A stretch of DNA of 36,118 nt from Desulforudis sp. (GCA_019084485.1 JAHRFU010000058.1:1-36118); one strand, 5' to 3'; positions 27,200-35,084 are shown, counted from the stretch's first letter. A program made the numbers and translations. The notes: generated by a model from the sequence alone, not told the origin.

Positions 27200-28939
27200 T
27201 TAGTACTCTCCAATTTCCCGGAGATAGCGTTGGTGAAGATCCCTCAGCACTTCTTCTTTGAGCTGACCCTGAAAAGTCGGTGTCTCCAGATACCGTTTGG
27301 GAAACTGCACCTGTGTGGGCTTGAACCCGAGCCGCTTCTTAGTTTCCAGCTTCAGATTGAAGATCCGGTCTCCCAGTTCCTTGAGCCGCTCCTCACTCAC
27401 CTCAATACCCACCGACTGTAGCGCCATCTCCGTGGTCGGCTCGTCATAGATGTTCCGGGCGAAGAGGCACAGACACAGGCTGTTCAGCACCTGCCGCCAC
27501 TTTTCCTCAGAGACTAAACGCCGCATCATCCCATCCGGATCCGCAAGGATACCATGCTCCTGATCGAGAGCGTAGCCGGCGTTGCAGAGGTGAGAGTGCC
27601 GTCCGCCCACAGTCTGGCCCAAGACAAACCCGTATCCCGTATGGTAACCCGCCATTTCGTGCCCTCCGAGCAGGCAGGCGAAGTCGCTTCCTCCGAACCT
27701 CTCCACCGCTACCGAAAGACCCTTGGCCAATGTCGCGTACAGTTCATTGGGCTGCTCCACAAGCCGGTCCAGCGCCTCCAGGTATGGTTCAACCGCACCA
27801 AAAGCCAGGTGGGCACCGACCTGTTCCTCAGTGATCAGCCCCTTCTCCAGGGCTTCGGTCATCCATCCCAGGATTACACCGCTGGAAATGGCGTCCAGAC
27901 CCAGCAATTCCACCTTCTCAATCAACGAGAAAATGCCTTCCCTCGTGCCGATCCCCAGGAATGTGCCAAGGGCGAAGATCAATTCGTGGTCATAGGCCAG
28001 GGTGACCGTCTCATATTCATAGTCCTCTGCAAACTCACGCCGAAAAAGGCCGACGTGAATACACCCGACGGGACAGCCGGTACAGGCCAGTTTCCGAACC
28101 AGGTTCTCCCGGGCAAAGGCCTCCCCGCTGACCGCTTCAGCCTTTTCAAAACGGTTGCTCTGCAGGTTGCGCGTCGGCAAAGCCCCCAGTTCGTTCAGGG
28201 GGACTACATTCGCGGGAGTGCCCAAACCGTGATACTTGTCCATAATCTCCGTCTTGACCGCCCGGTTGTAGATTTCTTCGTATGCCTTACGGTAGGCCTT
28301 CGGATCGGTTATCGGATAGCTTCCTGCTCCGCTAACCACCAGGGCCTTGAGGTTCTTGGCCCCCATCACCGCACCAAGACCCATGCGACCGAAGTGCCGA
28401 TAGGTATCCACATTCACCCCGGCAAAGCAGACTCTTCGCTCCCCGGACGGCCCGATGCGGATCGTGCTGCGGTGCCCCCGTCCGGGTTCGGCCTCGCGGA
28501 GGATACGCCCCGTCTCTTCTGTGGAAAGCCCTCTCAGCCTGCGGGCGTCCTTAAACTCGACTCCTTCAGGGGTAATGACTGCATAGGCCAACCGACCGGC
28601 CGCTCCGGTAACCACCACGGCATCGTATCCGGCAAAACGCAGGGCATAGGCCAGGCGCATTCCGGCATAGCTTTCCCCCCAGTGCCCGGTAAGCGGCGAG
28701 CGGAAAACAGCCACCGTTTTGGTAACTAAGGGAAAGATCGTAGTCAGGGGACCGATTGCAAAGATGATCGGCTGCCCGGGATCAAACGGGTCAGCTCCAG
28801 ACTGCACCAGTTCGGAAAACAACTTGGTGGCAATCCCGATCCCTCCGAGCCAGTCAAACAGGTCACCCCGTTCTTCTACGCGGAAAGCCTTGTCCGTAAG
28901 GTCTATGTACAATATCCGTATCCGATTTTCGTTCAGCAT
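27200..28939 (-). CDS. Tungsten-type aldehyde:ferredoxin oxidoreductase (AOR family)
   Basis: Oxidises an aldehyde to the carboxylic acid (or the reverse) with ferredoxin, using a bis-pterin tungsten or molybdenum centre. 579 residues: an N-terminal beta domain (ILYIDLTDKAFRVEE, GGIGIATKLF), the pterin-binding GHWGESYAGMRLAYALRFAGYDAVVVTG region, FGRMGLGAVMGAKNLKALVV, the [4Fe-4S] motif LACTGCPVGC, and a later LCLCLFARN cysteine. The substrate is not predictable. The ATG at 28939 has GGAGG seven bases upstream and overlaps the ferredoxin stop (TAATG), so the pair is translationally coupled. The longer open frame to 29020 lies inside the ferredoxin gene. A plus-strand frame of 391 codons opposite it is a shadow. 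Confidence 0.94.
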   Translation of the reverse strand: MLNENRIRILYIDLTDKAFRVEERGDLFDWLGGIGIATKLFSELVQSGADPFDPGQPIIFAIGPLTTIFPLVTKTVAVFRSPLTGHWGESYAGMRLAYALRFAGYDAVVVTGAAGRLAYAVITPEGVEFKDARRLRGLSTEETGRILREAEPGRGHRSTIRIGPSGERRVCFAGVNVDTYRHFGRMGLGAVMGAKNLKALVVSGAGSYPITDPKAYRKAYEEIYNRAVKTEIMDKYHGLGTPANVVPLNELGALPTRNLQSNRFEKAEAVSGEAFARENLVRKLACTGCPVGCIHVGLFRREFAEDYEYETVTLAYDHELIFALGTFLGIGTREGIFSLIEKVELLGLDAISSGVILGWMTEALEKGLITEEQVGAHLAFGAVEPYLEALDRLVEQPNELYATLAKGLSVAVERFGGSDFACLLGGHEMAGYHTGYGFVLGQTVGGRHSHLCNAGYALDQEHGILADPDGMMRRLVSEEKWRQVLNSLCLCLFARNIYDEPTTEMALQSVGIEVSEERLKELGDRIFNLKLETKKRLGFKPTQVQFPKRYLETPTFQGQLKEEVLRDLHQRYLREIGEY

Positions 28940-29358
28940 TACCGTGCCTCCACCGGTCTTTCGGCCATCTCCAACACCCCGTGCGGGCAAAACCGGGCGC
29001 AACTGCCGCACTGGATACACACGATCGGCTTACCGTCCGCTTCATCGAACTCAATCACGTCGGCAATACAGGCGGCCACACAAACCTGACAACCGGTACA
29101 CTTCTCCGTCTTAAACCGAACACCACCGCCCTTCCTGCCGACCAAGGCTTCTTCCGGGCAGGCCTCCGCGCAGGAGGGCTCCAGGCAGCCGATGCAAATG
29201 TTGGCCGCGAGTTTGCTCTGCAGTCCACCCCTGGTGCGGATCTGGATGGCGCTTTTAGCCGCCGAAAAGCGGCCGAAGACGACCCGAGAGCAGGCGAGCA
29301 TGCACGAATAGCAGGCAATGCAGCGGTTCATATGCTTAACGGTCAGGACCTTGGCCAT
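28939..29358 (-). CDS. Four-cluster ferredoxin, partner of the aldehyde oxidoreductase
   Basis: 139 residues with four cysteine groups: CIACYSCMLAC, CIGCLEPSCAEACPEEA, CTGCQVCVAACIADV and CIQCGSCARFCPHGV. This is the layout of DMSO-reductase-B/HycB-like electron-transfer proteins. Its stop overlaps the aor start, so it very likely carries electrons to or from that enzyme. ATG at 29358 with GGAGTG upstream. No signal peptide; cytoplasmic. Confidence 0.93.
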   Translation of the reverse strand: MAKVLTVKHMNRCIACYSCMLACSRVVFGRFSAAKSAIQIRTRGGLQSKLAANICIGCLEPSCAEACPEEALVGRKGGGVRFKTEKCTGCQVCVAACIADVIEFDEADGKPIVCIQCGSCARFCPHGVLEMAERPVEAR

Positions 29359-29385
29359 AAACTATTCACTCCGTCCCAGGTGCGA

Positions 29386-29610
29386 TTAGCGACGAAACAC
29401 GACGTTTAAGATGAGGGTCAAGAGCAGGCTCAGGACGAGCATGGTTACAATCGGAAAATAGAAGGTGAAGTTGCCTCTCTGGACCAGGATATCGCCGGGC
29501 AGGCGCCCCACGCCGGGGATCTTACCCGCCAAGAGCATTATTCCGCCAAGCACCACTAATGCGGCCCCGAGAATCAGGATGATTCTGCCCAAGCCTGTGA
29601 ACAACTCCAC
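29386..29610 (-). CDS. DUF2905 small membrane protein
   Basis: 74 residues with two hydrophobic helices (IILILGAALVVLGGIMLLAG and FPIVTMLVLSLLLTLILNVVF) joined by the signature KIPGVGRLPGDILVQRGNFTFYFP. This matches DUF2905. Function unknown. I chose GTG at 29610 with AGGAGGG eight bases upstream. The gene start lies inside the 3' end of queH, an 89-base overlap. Family members are often found beside ruvB and queA, as here. Confidence 0.88.
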   Translation of the reverse strand: MELFTGLGRIILILGAALVVLGGIMLLAGKIPGVGRLPGDILVQRGNFTFYFPIVTMLVLSLLLTLILNVVFRR

Positions 29611-30160
29611 TAGGGGTTCCCTCCTTAATGGCCCTCCGGTAGAATCGCTCCTTCTCGCTGAAAACACAGCCGCAGTATTGCTGCCGGTACATCTCCAACT
29701 CACGGGAGCGCCGGGTGGCCTCCCCATATCCTTCCCGGAAGTCCCGATACAGAAACGGAACATCATATTCCCTGGCGGCAGCCTCCCCGACCTCCCGGAT
29801 CAACTCATGCTTCTGGTAAGGGCTCACCAAGAGGGTAGTGGAAAAGGCATCAAATTTCCCCTTCCGGGCCATTCGGGCGGCCTCCCTTTGGCGCAACAAA
29901 TAGCAGAAACGACAACGCTCCCCTTCGCGGTAAACAACGTTGCGGAAGTAGTCATCCAATGGATAATCCGAAGCGAAGATCACCTTCCAGTTCTGCGTCT
30001 GGGCATAGAACGCCAGGGCCTCTTCCCGCCTGCGGTACTCAGAGTATGGATGGATATTGGGATTATTGAAGTAACCGTAGACCGTGTGCCCCTCGTCGCG
30101 CAGGGCATCGAGCGGGTAAATGGAACACGGTGCGCAACAGGTGTGCAGTAACAGCTTGAT
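29522..30160 (-). CDS. queH: Epoxyqueuosine reductase QueH, apparent ATC start
   Basis: Reduces epoxyqueuosine to queuosine in tRNA. QueH (formerly DUF208) is the iron-sulfur enzyme that replaces QueG in many anaerobes. The frame is unbroken for 212 codons: IKLLLHTCCAPCSIYPLDAL (C8, C9, C12), FNNPNIHPYSEY, RCRFCYLLRQREAA (C83, C86), FSTTLLVSPYQ and YCGCVFSEKERF. The first codon of the family-conserved MKLLLHTCC is ATC (30158-30160), with GGGAGG eight bases upstream. No ATG, GTG or TTG exists between the in-frame stop upstream and codon 60, so a call using standard starts would lose the first cysteine cluster. The last 35 or so residues (AIKEGTPSG...) overlap the DUF2905 gene and do not look conserved. 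A good promoter lies at 30215-30243. Confidence 0.88.
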   Translation of the reverse strand: MKLLLHTCCAPCSIYPLDALRDEGHTVYGYFNNPNIHPYSEYRRREEALAFYAQTQNWKVIFASDYPLDDYFRNVVYREGERCRFCYLLRQREAARMARKGKFDAFSTTLLVSPYQKHELIREVGEAAAREYDVPFLYRDFREGYGEATRRSRELEMYRQQYCGCVFSEKERFYRRAIKEGTPSGVVHRLGQNHPDSRGRISGAWRNNALGG

Positions 30161-30214
30161 CCTAAACGCCTCCCGAAAAATACCAAGGGTTTACTACCTC
30201 AGACTGTCACACCT

Positions 30215-30243
30215 ATTTTAGCACTTGATCGACCAGGACTCAA
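30215..30243 (-). promoter_or_regulatory. Sigma-A-type promoter for queH and following genes
   Basis: On the minus strand: TTGAGT, 17 bases, TAAAAT (4/6 and 5/6 matches to consensus). It lies about 55 bases upstream of the queH ATC codon and just beyond the ruvB stop. It would start a queH-DUF2905-ferredoxin-aor transcript. Confidence 0.65.
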
Positions 30244-30259
30244 GCGCGTAGGGATATCT

Positions 30260-31276
30260 TTACCAAAGGCTGGTCTGGTCTGTGGCGGGTGCTGGCTTAC
30301 CCAGGTGCTGGTAGGCCAGCGGAGTGGCTACCCGCCCGCGCGGGGTTCGGGCCAGCAGCCCGACTTGTAACAGGTAGGGTTCGCACACGTCCTCCAGCGT
30401 CACCGCTTCCTCACTGGTCGCGGCCGCCAGAGTGTCCAGACCCACGGGACCGCCGCCGAACAAATCGATCAGGGTCAGGAGCAGTCGGCGATCCGTCACG
30501 TCCAGACCCAGCCTGTCGACACCAAGGAAATCCAGCGCCTCGCGGGCTACCTGAGCGGTGATCCGCCCGTCAGCCCGTACCTCCGCGTAGTCGCGCACCC
30601 TCTTCAGGATTCGATTTGCCACTCTGGGCGTGCCGCGAGAACGTCGGGCGATCTCCACCGCGCCATCGGCTTCAATCTGGACACCTAGGATACCGGCACC
30701 CCGCTTAATGATGTCCTGGAGTTCGCTGACGCCGTAGAACTCTAGCCGCAGTATGACCCCGAACCGGTCACGCAACGGAGATGTCAGCAGACCGGCTCTG
30801 GTGGTGGCTCCGATCAGAGTGAAGTTAGTCAGGTTCAGACGCAGTGAACGCGCTCCCGGTCCCTTCCCAATCACGATATCGAGTGCGAAGTCTTCCATCG
30901 CCGGGTACAAGATTTCCTCCACCGTTCGGGAAAGCCGGTGCACTTCATCAATAAACAGGACGTCCCCCTGGGTGAGGTTGGTCAGTATCGCGGCCAGATC
31001 ACCAGGTCGCTCAATCGCCGGGCCCGAGGTAATCCGAATGCTGCCGTCCATCTCCCGCGCTACAATCTGAGCCAGAGTGGTCTTGCCCAAACCGGGGGGG
31101 CCAAATAGCAGGACGTGATCCAACACCTCTCCCCGATTCCGGGCCGCCTGAATGAAGAGCGCCAGCGTCTCCTTGACCCGATCCTGCCCAATAAACTCAT
31201 CCAGCCGCTTAGGCCGAAGCCCAGCCTCATCCGCATCATCACTGAAATACTGCGGCGCCACAATTCTATCTTCCAT
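30260..31276 (-). CDS. ruvB: Holliday junction branch migration ATPase RuvB
   Basis: Motor of the RuvAB complex. 338 residues: the N-terminal [17 protein letters not shown], Walker A GPPGLGKT (59-66), Walker B LFIDEVH (D110, E111), sensor 1 IGATTRAG, the [10 protein letters not shown] region, and a C-terminal winged helix ([36 protein letters not shown]). ATG at 31276 with AAGGAG. It is separated from ruvA by a 126-base gap containing repeats, so it may not be tightly coupled to ruvCA. Confidence 0.98.
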   Translation of the reverse strand: MEDRIVAPQYFSDDADEAGLRPKRLDEFIGQDRVKETLALFIQAARNRGEVLDHVLLFGPPGLGKTTLAQIVAREMDGSIRITSGPAIERPGDLAAILTNLTQGDVLFIDEVHRLSRTVEEILYPAMEDFALDIVIGKGPGARSLRLNLTNFTLIGATTRAGLLTSPLRDRFGVILRLEFYGVSELQDIIKRGAGILGVQIEADGAVEIARRSRGTPRVANRILKRVRDYAEVRADGRITAQVAREALDFLGVDRLGLDVTDRRLLLTLIDLFGGGPVGLDTLAAATSEEAVTLEDVCEPYLLQVGLLARTPRGRVATPLAYQHLGKPAPATDQTSLW

Positions 31277-31297
31277 CCACTACTCCTTATCCACAAT

Positions 31298-31393
31298 GGG
31301 GGACATATCCACATAGGGGGACAGGCTACTTTTTCTCGCTCTCTCGATTATGGAAGTTGCTTCGCTACCGTTGAAGGGGGACAGTCCCCTTTT
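31298..31393. repeat. Cluster of GGGGACAG-type repeats between ruvA and ruvB
   Basis: Three motifs in one 126-base gap: GGGGGACA at 31298-31305, GGGGGACAGGCTACTTTTTC at 31316-31335, and GGGGGACAGTCCCCTTTT at 31376-31393, the last being itself a small palindrome. The second matches the ends of the 24249-24370 element. Confidence 0.75.
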
Positions 31394-31402
31394 GCTTTCC
31401 TA

Positions 31403-31987
31403 CTACTTCCCTAGGTTCCTTAGTGCGGCCCGCACCAACTCTGCGGTGTCATCCTGTGCTTGGGGGCCCGCCAGGCGGATGGCCTCAACCGCTTCGCGCT
31501 CGTTGCACCCGAGGGCCACCAGTGCGGCTAGGGCCTCACCGGATGCGGAGGTCACAGTCCCCAACTCCGTTTCCACCAGGTGCTGCTTCTGAATACGATC
31601 CTTTAGTTCCACGATCACCCGCTGCGCGATCTTTTTCCCGATACCGGGCACCGTACTGAGCAGGGCGGCATCCTCTTGTAGGATCGCCGACCACAGTCGC
31701 CCGGTACCCAACTGGCTGATTGCCGCCAGGGCCGTCTTCGGCCCGATCCCGCCGACCGCCAGCAGTTGGAGAAAGGCCACCCGGTCCGTCTCCTCCCGAA
31801 AGCCGAAGAGTTCCATTCCGTCCTCACGGACAGCTAGGTGCGTATAGAGTCTCACCTTCTGCCCCGGTGAGGGTAAATGGGACAGAACGTTGGTAGGAAC
31901 CTGGACATGCAGGCCTATCCCTCCGACTTCAACGATTACAGCATCCTTGAAGACATCCGCCAGTGTTCCATTGACGTGAGCGATCAA
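31403..31987 (-). CDS. ruvA: Holliday junction binding protein RuvA
   Basis: Tetrameric junction-binding partner of RuvB. 194 residues: an OB-fold N-terminus (MIAHVNGTLADVFKDAVIVEVGGIGLHVQVP), the two helix-hairpin-helix motifs (FLQLLAVGGIGPKTALAAIS and LLSTVPGIGKKIAQRVIVELKD), and the C-terminal RuvB-binding three-helix domain (ALAALVALGCNEREAVEAIR). The start is TTG at 31987, overlapping the ruvC stop by four bases (TTGA). Confidence 0.97.
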   Translation of the reverse strand: MIAHVNGTLADVFKDAVIVEVGGIGLHVQVPTNVLSHLPSPGQKVRLYTHLAVREDGMELFGFREETDRVAFLQLLAVGGIGPKTALAAISQLGTGRLWSAILQEDAALLSTVPGIGKKIAQRVIVELKDRIQKQHLVETELGTVTSASGEALAALVALGCNEREAVEAIRLAGPQAQDDTAELVRAALRNLGK

Positions 31988-32469
31988 ATCGGGCTTACTC
32001 CTCTCCGGTTATGACAGTGACAAAGAGCTACCGCCAGGGCATCGGCAACATCGTCCGGCTTAGGCACCTCAGTCAGTCCAAGAATAGCCCGAACCATAAA
32101 CTGAACCTGCTTCTTGGAGGCCCGGCCCTGTCCGGTCGTGGCCTGCTTCACCTGCAGCGGGGTGTACTCGAAAACTGTAGCACCGACCTCGGCCGCCGCC
32201 AGGAGGGCTACACCCCGGGCCTGACCCACTACGAGAGCGGTGGACACATTGCGGTTGAAAAACAGCTGCTCCACAGCTGCTTCCTGTACTTGGTAAGTCC
32301 GAAATACGTCAGTCAACTGATGAAAAAGGAGCCGTAGCCTCTCCGTGTGCGGGGTACCGGCCGGGGTAAAGATGCAGTCATAAGCCAGTGCCCGGTAGCT
32401 GTTGCCACTGAGGGCCAATACTCCGTAGCCGGTCCGCGCAATACCGGGATCAATACCGACGACATGCAT
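31984..32469 (-). CDS. ruvC: Holliday junction resolvase RuvC
   Basis: Endonuclease that cuts Holliday junctions. 161 residues with the four metal-binding acids D7 (VGIDPGIARTGYG), E67 (AAVEQLFFNRN), D140 and D143 (KPDDVADALAVALCH). ATG at 32469 follows GGGGGAGG. It is translationally coupled to ruvA downstream. Confidence 0.98.
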   Translation of the reverse strand: MHVVGIDPGIARTGYGVLALSGNSYRALAYDCIFTPAGTPHTERLRLLFHQLTDVFRTYQVQEAAVEQLFFNRNVSTALVVGQARGVALLAAAEVGATVFEYTPLQVKQATTGQGRASKKQVQFMVRAILGLTEVPKPDDVADALAVALCHCHNRRGVSPI

Positions 32470-32510
32470 TTATTTGCCTCCCCCTAACCTATTTTTCGAC
32501 GGGAGGCAAA

Positions 32511-33101
32511 TCATTCCTTCAGTTCATCCAGATTTTCCAGAGCTGCATGCAGGGCATCCTCATTCGGGAACTCCAACTCCGTGCGCAACTCGGCCTGGAT
32601 TTCTGCGGACTGAGACTCGAACTCCATAGCCTGTTCCAACCTCTGAAGATAGGCATGTCCAAGGTTTTTCACCCTGATCTGTTCAATCCAAAGTACCTTT
32701 TCGTTATGTCCTAACGGGCCTTCGAATACGGCAACCAGCCCATCATGGATCCCAAGATGACGATATGCGGCATGTTTGGGACACAACTCGTCGCTGTTCC
32801 GCGTCAGCACCAGACCGGAGGCAACATCATAAGATACCGCCCAGCCCTCCTCCGCACGATAGCGCTCGCCAATGGTCTGCAGGTCTAAACCCTCCAATTC
32901 GGAAGGCACCGGACCCATATAGATTGTTTCGAACACTCCGCAGGGATAGGCCACCCGCTCGACCATACCCGTTCCGGCCGCCACCTCCGAGTACAGCTTA
33001 AATGGGAGCGTACCGTTAGAAACGCTGTACGCACCGGCTGCTAAAAGTACGACCGATAGTGCAACTAGAACGCCAGCAAGGCGAATTTTGCGTATCCGCA
33101 T
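32511..33101 (-). CDS. BofC-like protein (bypass-of-forespore C, C-terminal domain)
   Basis: 196 residues: a membrane or signal helix at about 9-26 (AGVLVALSVVLLAAGAYS), then a BofC C-terminal domain (GLVLTRNSDELCPKHAAYRHLGIHDGLVAVFEGP). In Bacillus, BofC acts in the forespore to control SpoIVB signalling to sigma-K processing. The first half lacks the Bacillus N-terminal domain, and the last 50 residues are an acidic helix. It may be a divergent member with another role. ATG at 33101 has AAGGAGGTGG, an almost perfect Shine-Dalgarno. It lies 41 bases upstream of ruvC. Confidence 0.75.
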   Translation of the reverse strand: MRIRKIRLAGVLVALSVVLLAAGAYSVSNGTLPFKLYSEVAAGTGMVERVAYPCGVFETIYMGPVPSELEGLDLQTIGERYRAEEGWAVSYDVASGLVLTRNSDELCPKHAAYRHLGIHDGLVAVFEGPLGHNEKVLWIEQIRVKNLGHAYLQRLEQAMEFESQSAEIQAELRTELEFPNEDALHAALENLDELKE

Positions 33102-33225
33102 GTCTCACCACCTCCTTGTTGTTCTATTTATTTCCATCTAAAGGGTGGTGAAATACCTTGTGGGGGATGCATCCGCTCCCCAAAACGGTTAAAATGTTCT
33201 CAATACACGTAGGACACGGGCAGGT

Positions 33226-33239
33226 AGTCCCCTTTTTGC
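33226..33239 (+). repeat. AGTCCCCTTTTTGC repeat fragment in the bofC/GTPase gap
   Basis: The same core occurs as AGTCCCCTTTTGC at 31384-31396, and GGACACGGGCAGGTAGTCC just before it forms a small inverted repeat. It lies in the 170-base divergent gap, close to the GTPase start. Confidence 0.5.
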
Positions 33240-33271
33240 ACTGACCGGGTTCCTGCTTGTGAGGTGACTTT

Positions 33272-34216
33272 ATGCCGGCAAACCTAACCCCCCAGTACTA
33301 CGAGGCGGAAGAAGCCTTCAAGACGGCGACCAACGTTGAGGACAAGATCGTGGCGCTGCAAGAAATGATGGCCGTGATCCCGAAACACAAGGGGACGGAG
33401 AAACTCCAGGCCGACTTGAAACGTCGCCTTTCAAAGTTGCGTGACGAACAGGAACAAAAGAGGAAGAGTAAGACCAGCAGTGTGGATCCGTTCTTCATAG
33501 AGCGGCAGGGTGCTGGCCAGGTTGTACTCTTCGGTTTCCCCAATGCTGGCAAGTCCGCTCTGATCAGCTCACTGACGCGGGCCAAAGCCAAAGTCGGCGA
33601 TTACCCTTTCACCACCGCCATCCCACTGGCGGGGATGATGCCGTTCGAGGAAGCATTCGTCCAATTGGTCGACACTCCCCCGCTCACTGCGGACGGTATT
33701 GTGCCAGGCATGATGCAAACCCTGAGGAGCGCCGACAGGTACCTGGTAGTCATCGACGCCGCTTCCGGGGAATGCCTGGATCAGGTGGAGGCGTGTCTCG
33801 ATTTTCTCACCGCGAAGAAGCTGACCAAGCCATACCTCCTGATCGCTAATAAGCTTGACCACCCTGAGGCCCCGGCCAATGTATCCGTCATCAGAGAACT
33901 CAGGCCGAAGCTGGATCTGCACCAGATCTCCGCCGAAAGGGGCCACGGCCTCGAGGAATTGCGCCGCACTATTTTCCTAAGCCTGGGGGTAATCAGGGTC
34001 TTCGGCAAGACACCCGGCAAGCCAGCGGAACTGACCGCCCCATTCTATCTCAAATCAGGGGGGACCGTGCTGGATCTGGCCCATCAGATTCACCGGGAGT
34101 TCAGAGACCGCCTGAAGCTTGCCCGGATCTGGGGATCAGGCAAATTCGAGGGTCAGACCGTCCCAAGAGACTATGTCCTGGCTGATAAGGATATTGTCGA
34201 ACTGCACCTTAACTAG
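33272..34216 (+). CDS. TGS-domain GTPase of the Obg/DRG superfamily
   Basis: 314 residues. A helical N-terminus (about 1-70, basic and coiled-coil-like) precedes the G domain: G1 GFPNAGKS (88-95), switch region YPFTTAIPLAGMM, G3 DTPP (134-137), G4 NKLD (193-196), G5 SAERG (220-224). A C-terminal TGS domain (about 245-314) follows, with GGTVLDLAHQIHREF and VLADKDIVELHLN. This is the DRG/OBG-like layout of a GTPase likely to work on ribosomes or RNA; the exact role is unknown. It is the only intact plus-strand gene in the window and stands between yebC and bofC. ATG at 33272 with GAGGTG five bases upstream. Confidence 0.9.
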   Translation: MPANLTPQYYEAEEAFKTATNVEDKIVALQEMMAVIPKHKGTEKLQADLKRRLSKLRDEQEQKRKSKTSSVDPFFIERQGAGQVVLFGFPNAGKSALISSLTRAKAKVGDYPFTTAIPLAGMMPFEEAFVQLVDTPPLTADGIVPGMMQTLRSADRYLVVIDAASGECLDQVEACLDFLTAKKLTKPYLLIANKLDHPEAPANVSVIRELRPKLDLHQISAERGHGLEELRRTIFLSLGVIRVFGKTPGKPAELTAPFYLKSGGTVLDLAHQIHREFRDRLKLARIWGSGKFEGQTVPRDYVLADKDIVELHLN

Positions 34217-34240
34217 GGTTCCCGAGCATTCCACGCAAAA

Positions 34241-34266
34241 ACTGCTGACGGCATGTCGTCAGCAGT
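34241..34266 (-). terminator. Terminator between the GTPase gene and yebC
   Basis: ACTGCTGACG pairs perfectly with CGTCAGCAGT around a 6-base loop. The minus-strand tail TTTTTGCG makes it a terminator for yebC; read on the plus strand there is no T run, but the stem could still protect the GTPase mRNA end. A second small hairpin, GTGCTCC-TC-GGAGCAC, lies at 34282-34297. Confidence 0.85.
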
Positions 34267-34306
34267 CCGTATCCTAAGTGAGTGCTCCTCGGAGCACATT
34301 ACGCTT

Positions 34307-35038
34307 CTATTCCCCGGAATCAAGGTTAGTGTAAACCTCTTGAACGTCGTCGTGCTCCTCAAGCATTTCCACCAGTTCTGTTAACCTCTCTGCATCCTCG
34401 TCACCGACGCTGATCAGGGTCTGCGGAACCATTGTAATCTCCGCTTCCGCCACTTCAATGCCCTGATTGGACAGGCTTTCCCGAACCGAATTCAGTTCTT
34501 CCGGGGCTGTGGTCAACTCGAAAGCCTCTTCGGTCGTTACCATGTCGTCCGCACCGGCATCAAGGACAAGCAACGTCATTTCGTCCTCGGAAACCTCTGC
34601 GGCAACACGATCCACGATTATTACCCCTTGAGGCTGAAACTGCCAGGCGACGCAGCCGGCCTCACCCAGGTTCCCCCCATACTTTGAAAACAGATGCCGC
34701 ACGTCGGCAGAGGTTCGGTTACGATTATCCGTTAGGCCTCGTACCAGTACCGCCACCCCACCCGGTCCGTATCCCTCGTAAAACAACTCTTCATAGGCGT
34801 TCCCGTCCAGGTTCCCGGCGCCCTTCTGGATAGCGCGGGCGATGTTCTCATTAGGCATGTTCGCTTCCTTGGCGCGCTGAACAGCCGCTTTTAACCGGGC
34901 GTTACCATCAGGGTCGCCCCCGCCTTCCCGTGCCGCTACAATGATCTCGCGGCCCAGCTTTGTGAAGAGTTTCCCACGCTGCGCGTCCGTCTTAGCCTTT
35001 TTTCGTTTAATCTGAGCCCATTTTGAGTGTCCGGCCAT
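34307..35038 (-). CDS. yebC: YebC/PmpR family protein
   Basis: 243 residues with the diagnostic start MAGHSKWAQIKRKKAKTDAQRGKLF, then AVQRAKEANMPNENIARAIQKG, YEGYGPGGVAVLV, LTDNRNRTSADVRHLFSKYGGNLGE and the acidic C-terminal part. The family was annotated as transcriptional regulator; recent work links members to relief of ribosome stalling. It often neighbours ruvC in bacteria, as here apart from the intervening GTPase and bofC. ATG at 35038 with GAGGTGG upstream. Confidence 0.96.
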   Translation of the reverse strand: MAGHSKWAQIKRKKAKTDAQRGKLFTKLGREIIVAAREGGGDPDGNARLKAAVQRAKEANMPNENIARAIQKGAGNLDGNAYEELFYEGYGPGGVAVLVRGLTDNRNRTSADVRHLFSKYGGNLGEAGCVAWQFQPQGVIIVDRVAAEVSEDEMTLLVLDAGADDMVTTEEAFELTTAPEELNSVRESLSNQGIEVAEAEITMVPQTLISVGDEDAERLTELVEMLEEHDDVQEVYTNLDSGE

Positions 35039-35057
35039 CTTGCCACCTCTACAGTAA

Positions 35058-35084
35058 AATCCCGCCTGCTATACCGGCGGGATT
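35058..35084 (-). terminator. Terminator overlapping the 3' end of nadE
   Basis: AATCCCGCC (35058-35066) pairs with GGCGGGATT (35076-35084); the minus-strand tail is TTTTAC. The upstream arm of the stem encodes the last codons of nadE (LIPPV-stop at 35069). Confidence 0.75.

Noticed and set aside
27554-28729. 391-codon plus-strand open frame
   Set aside because: Lies exactly opposite the aldehyde oxidoreductase gene, whose protein is fully recognisable; the frame is a GC-rich shadow.
29465-30151. 228-codon plus-strand open frame opposite queH and the DUF2905 gene
   Set aside because: Both minus-strand proteins match known families, and the plus-strand product shows no motif.
29980-30186. 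68-codon minus-strand frame with an ATG over the 5' end of queH
   Set aside because: It is in another frame from the conserved QueH N-terminus and has a random-looking, arginine- and serine-rich composition.
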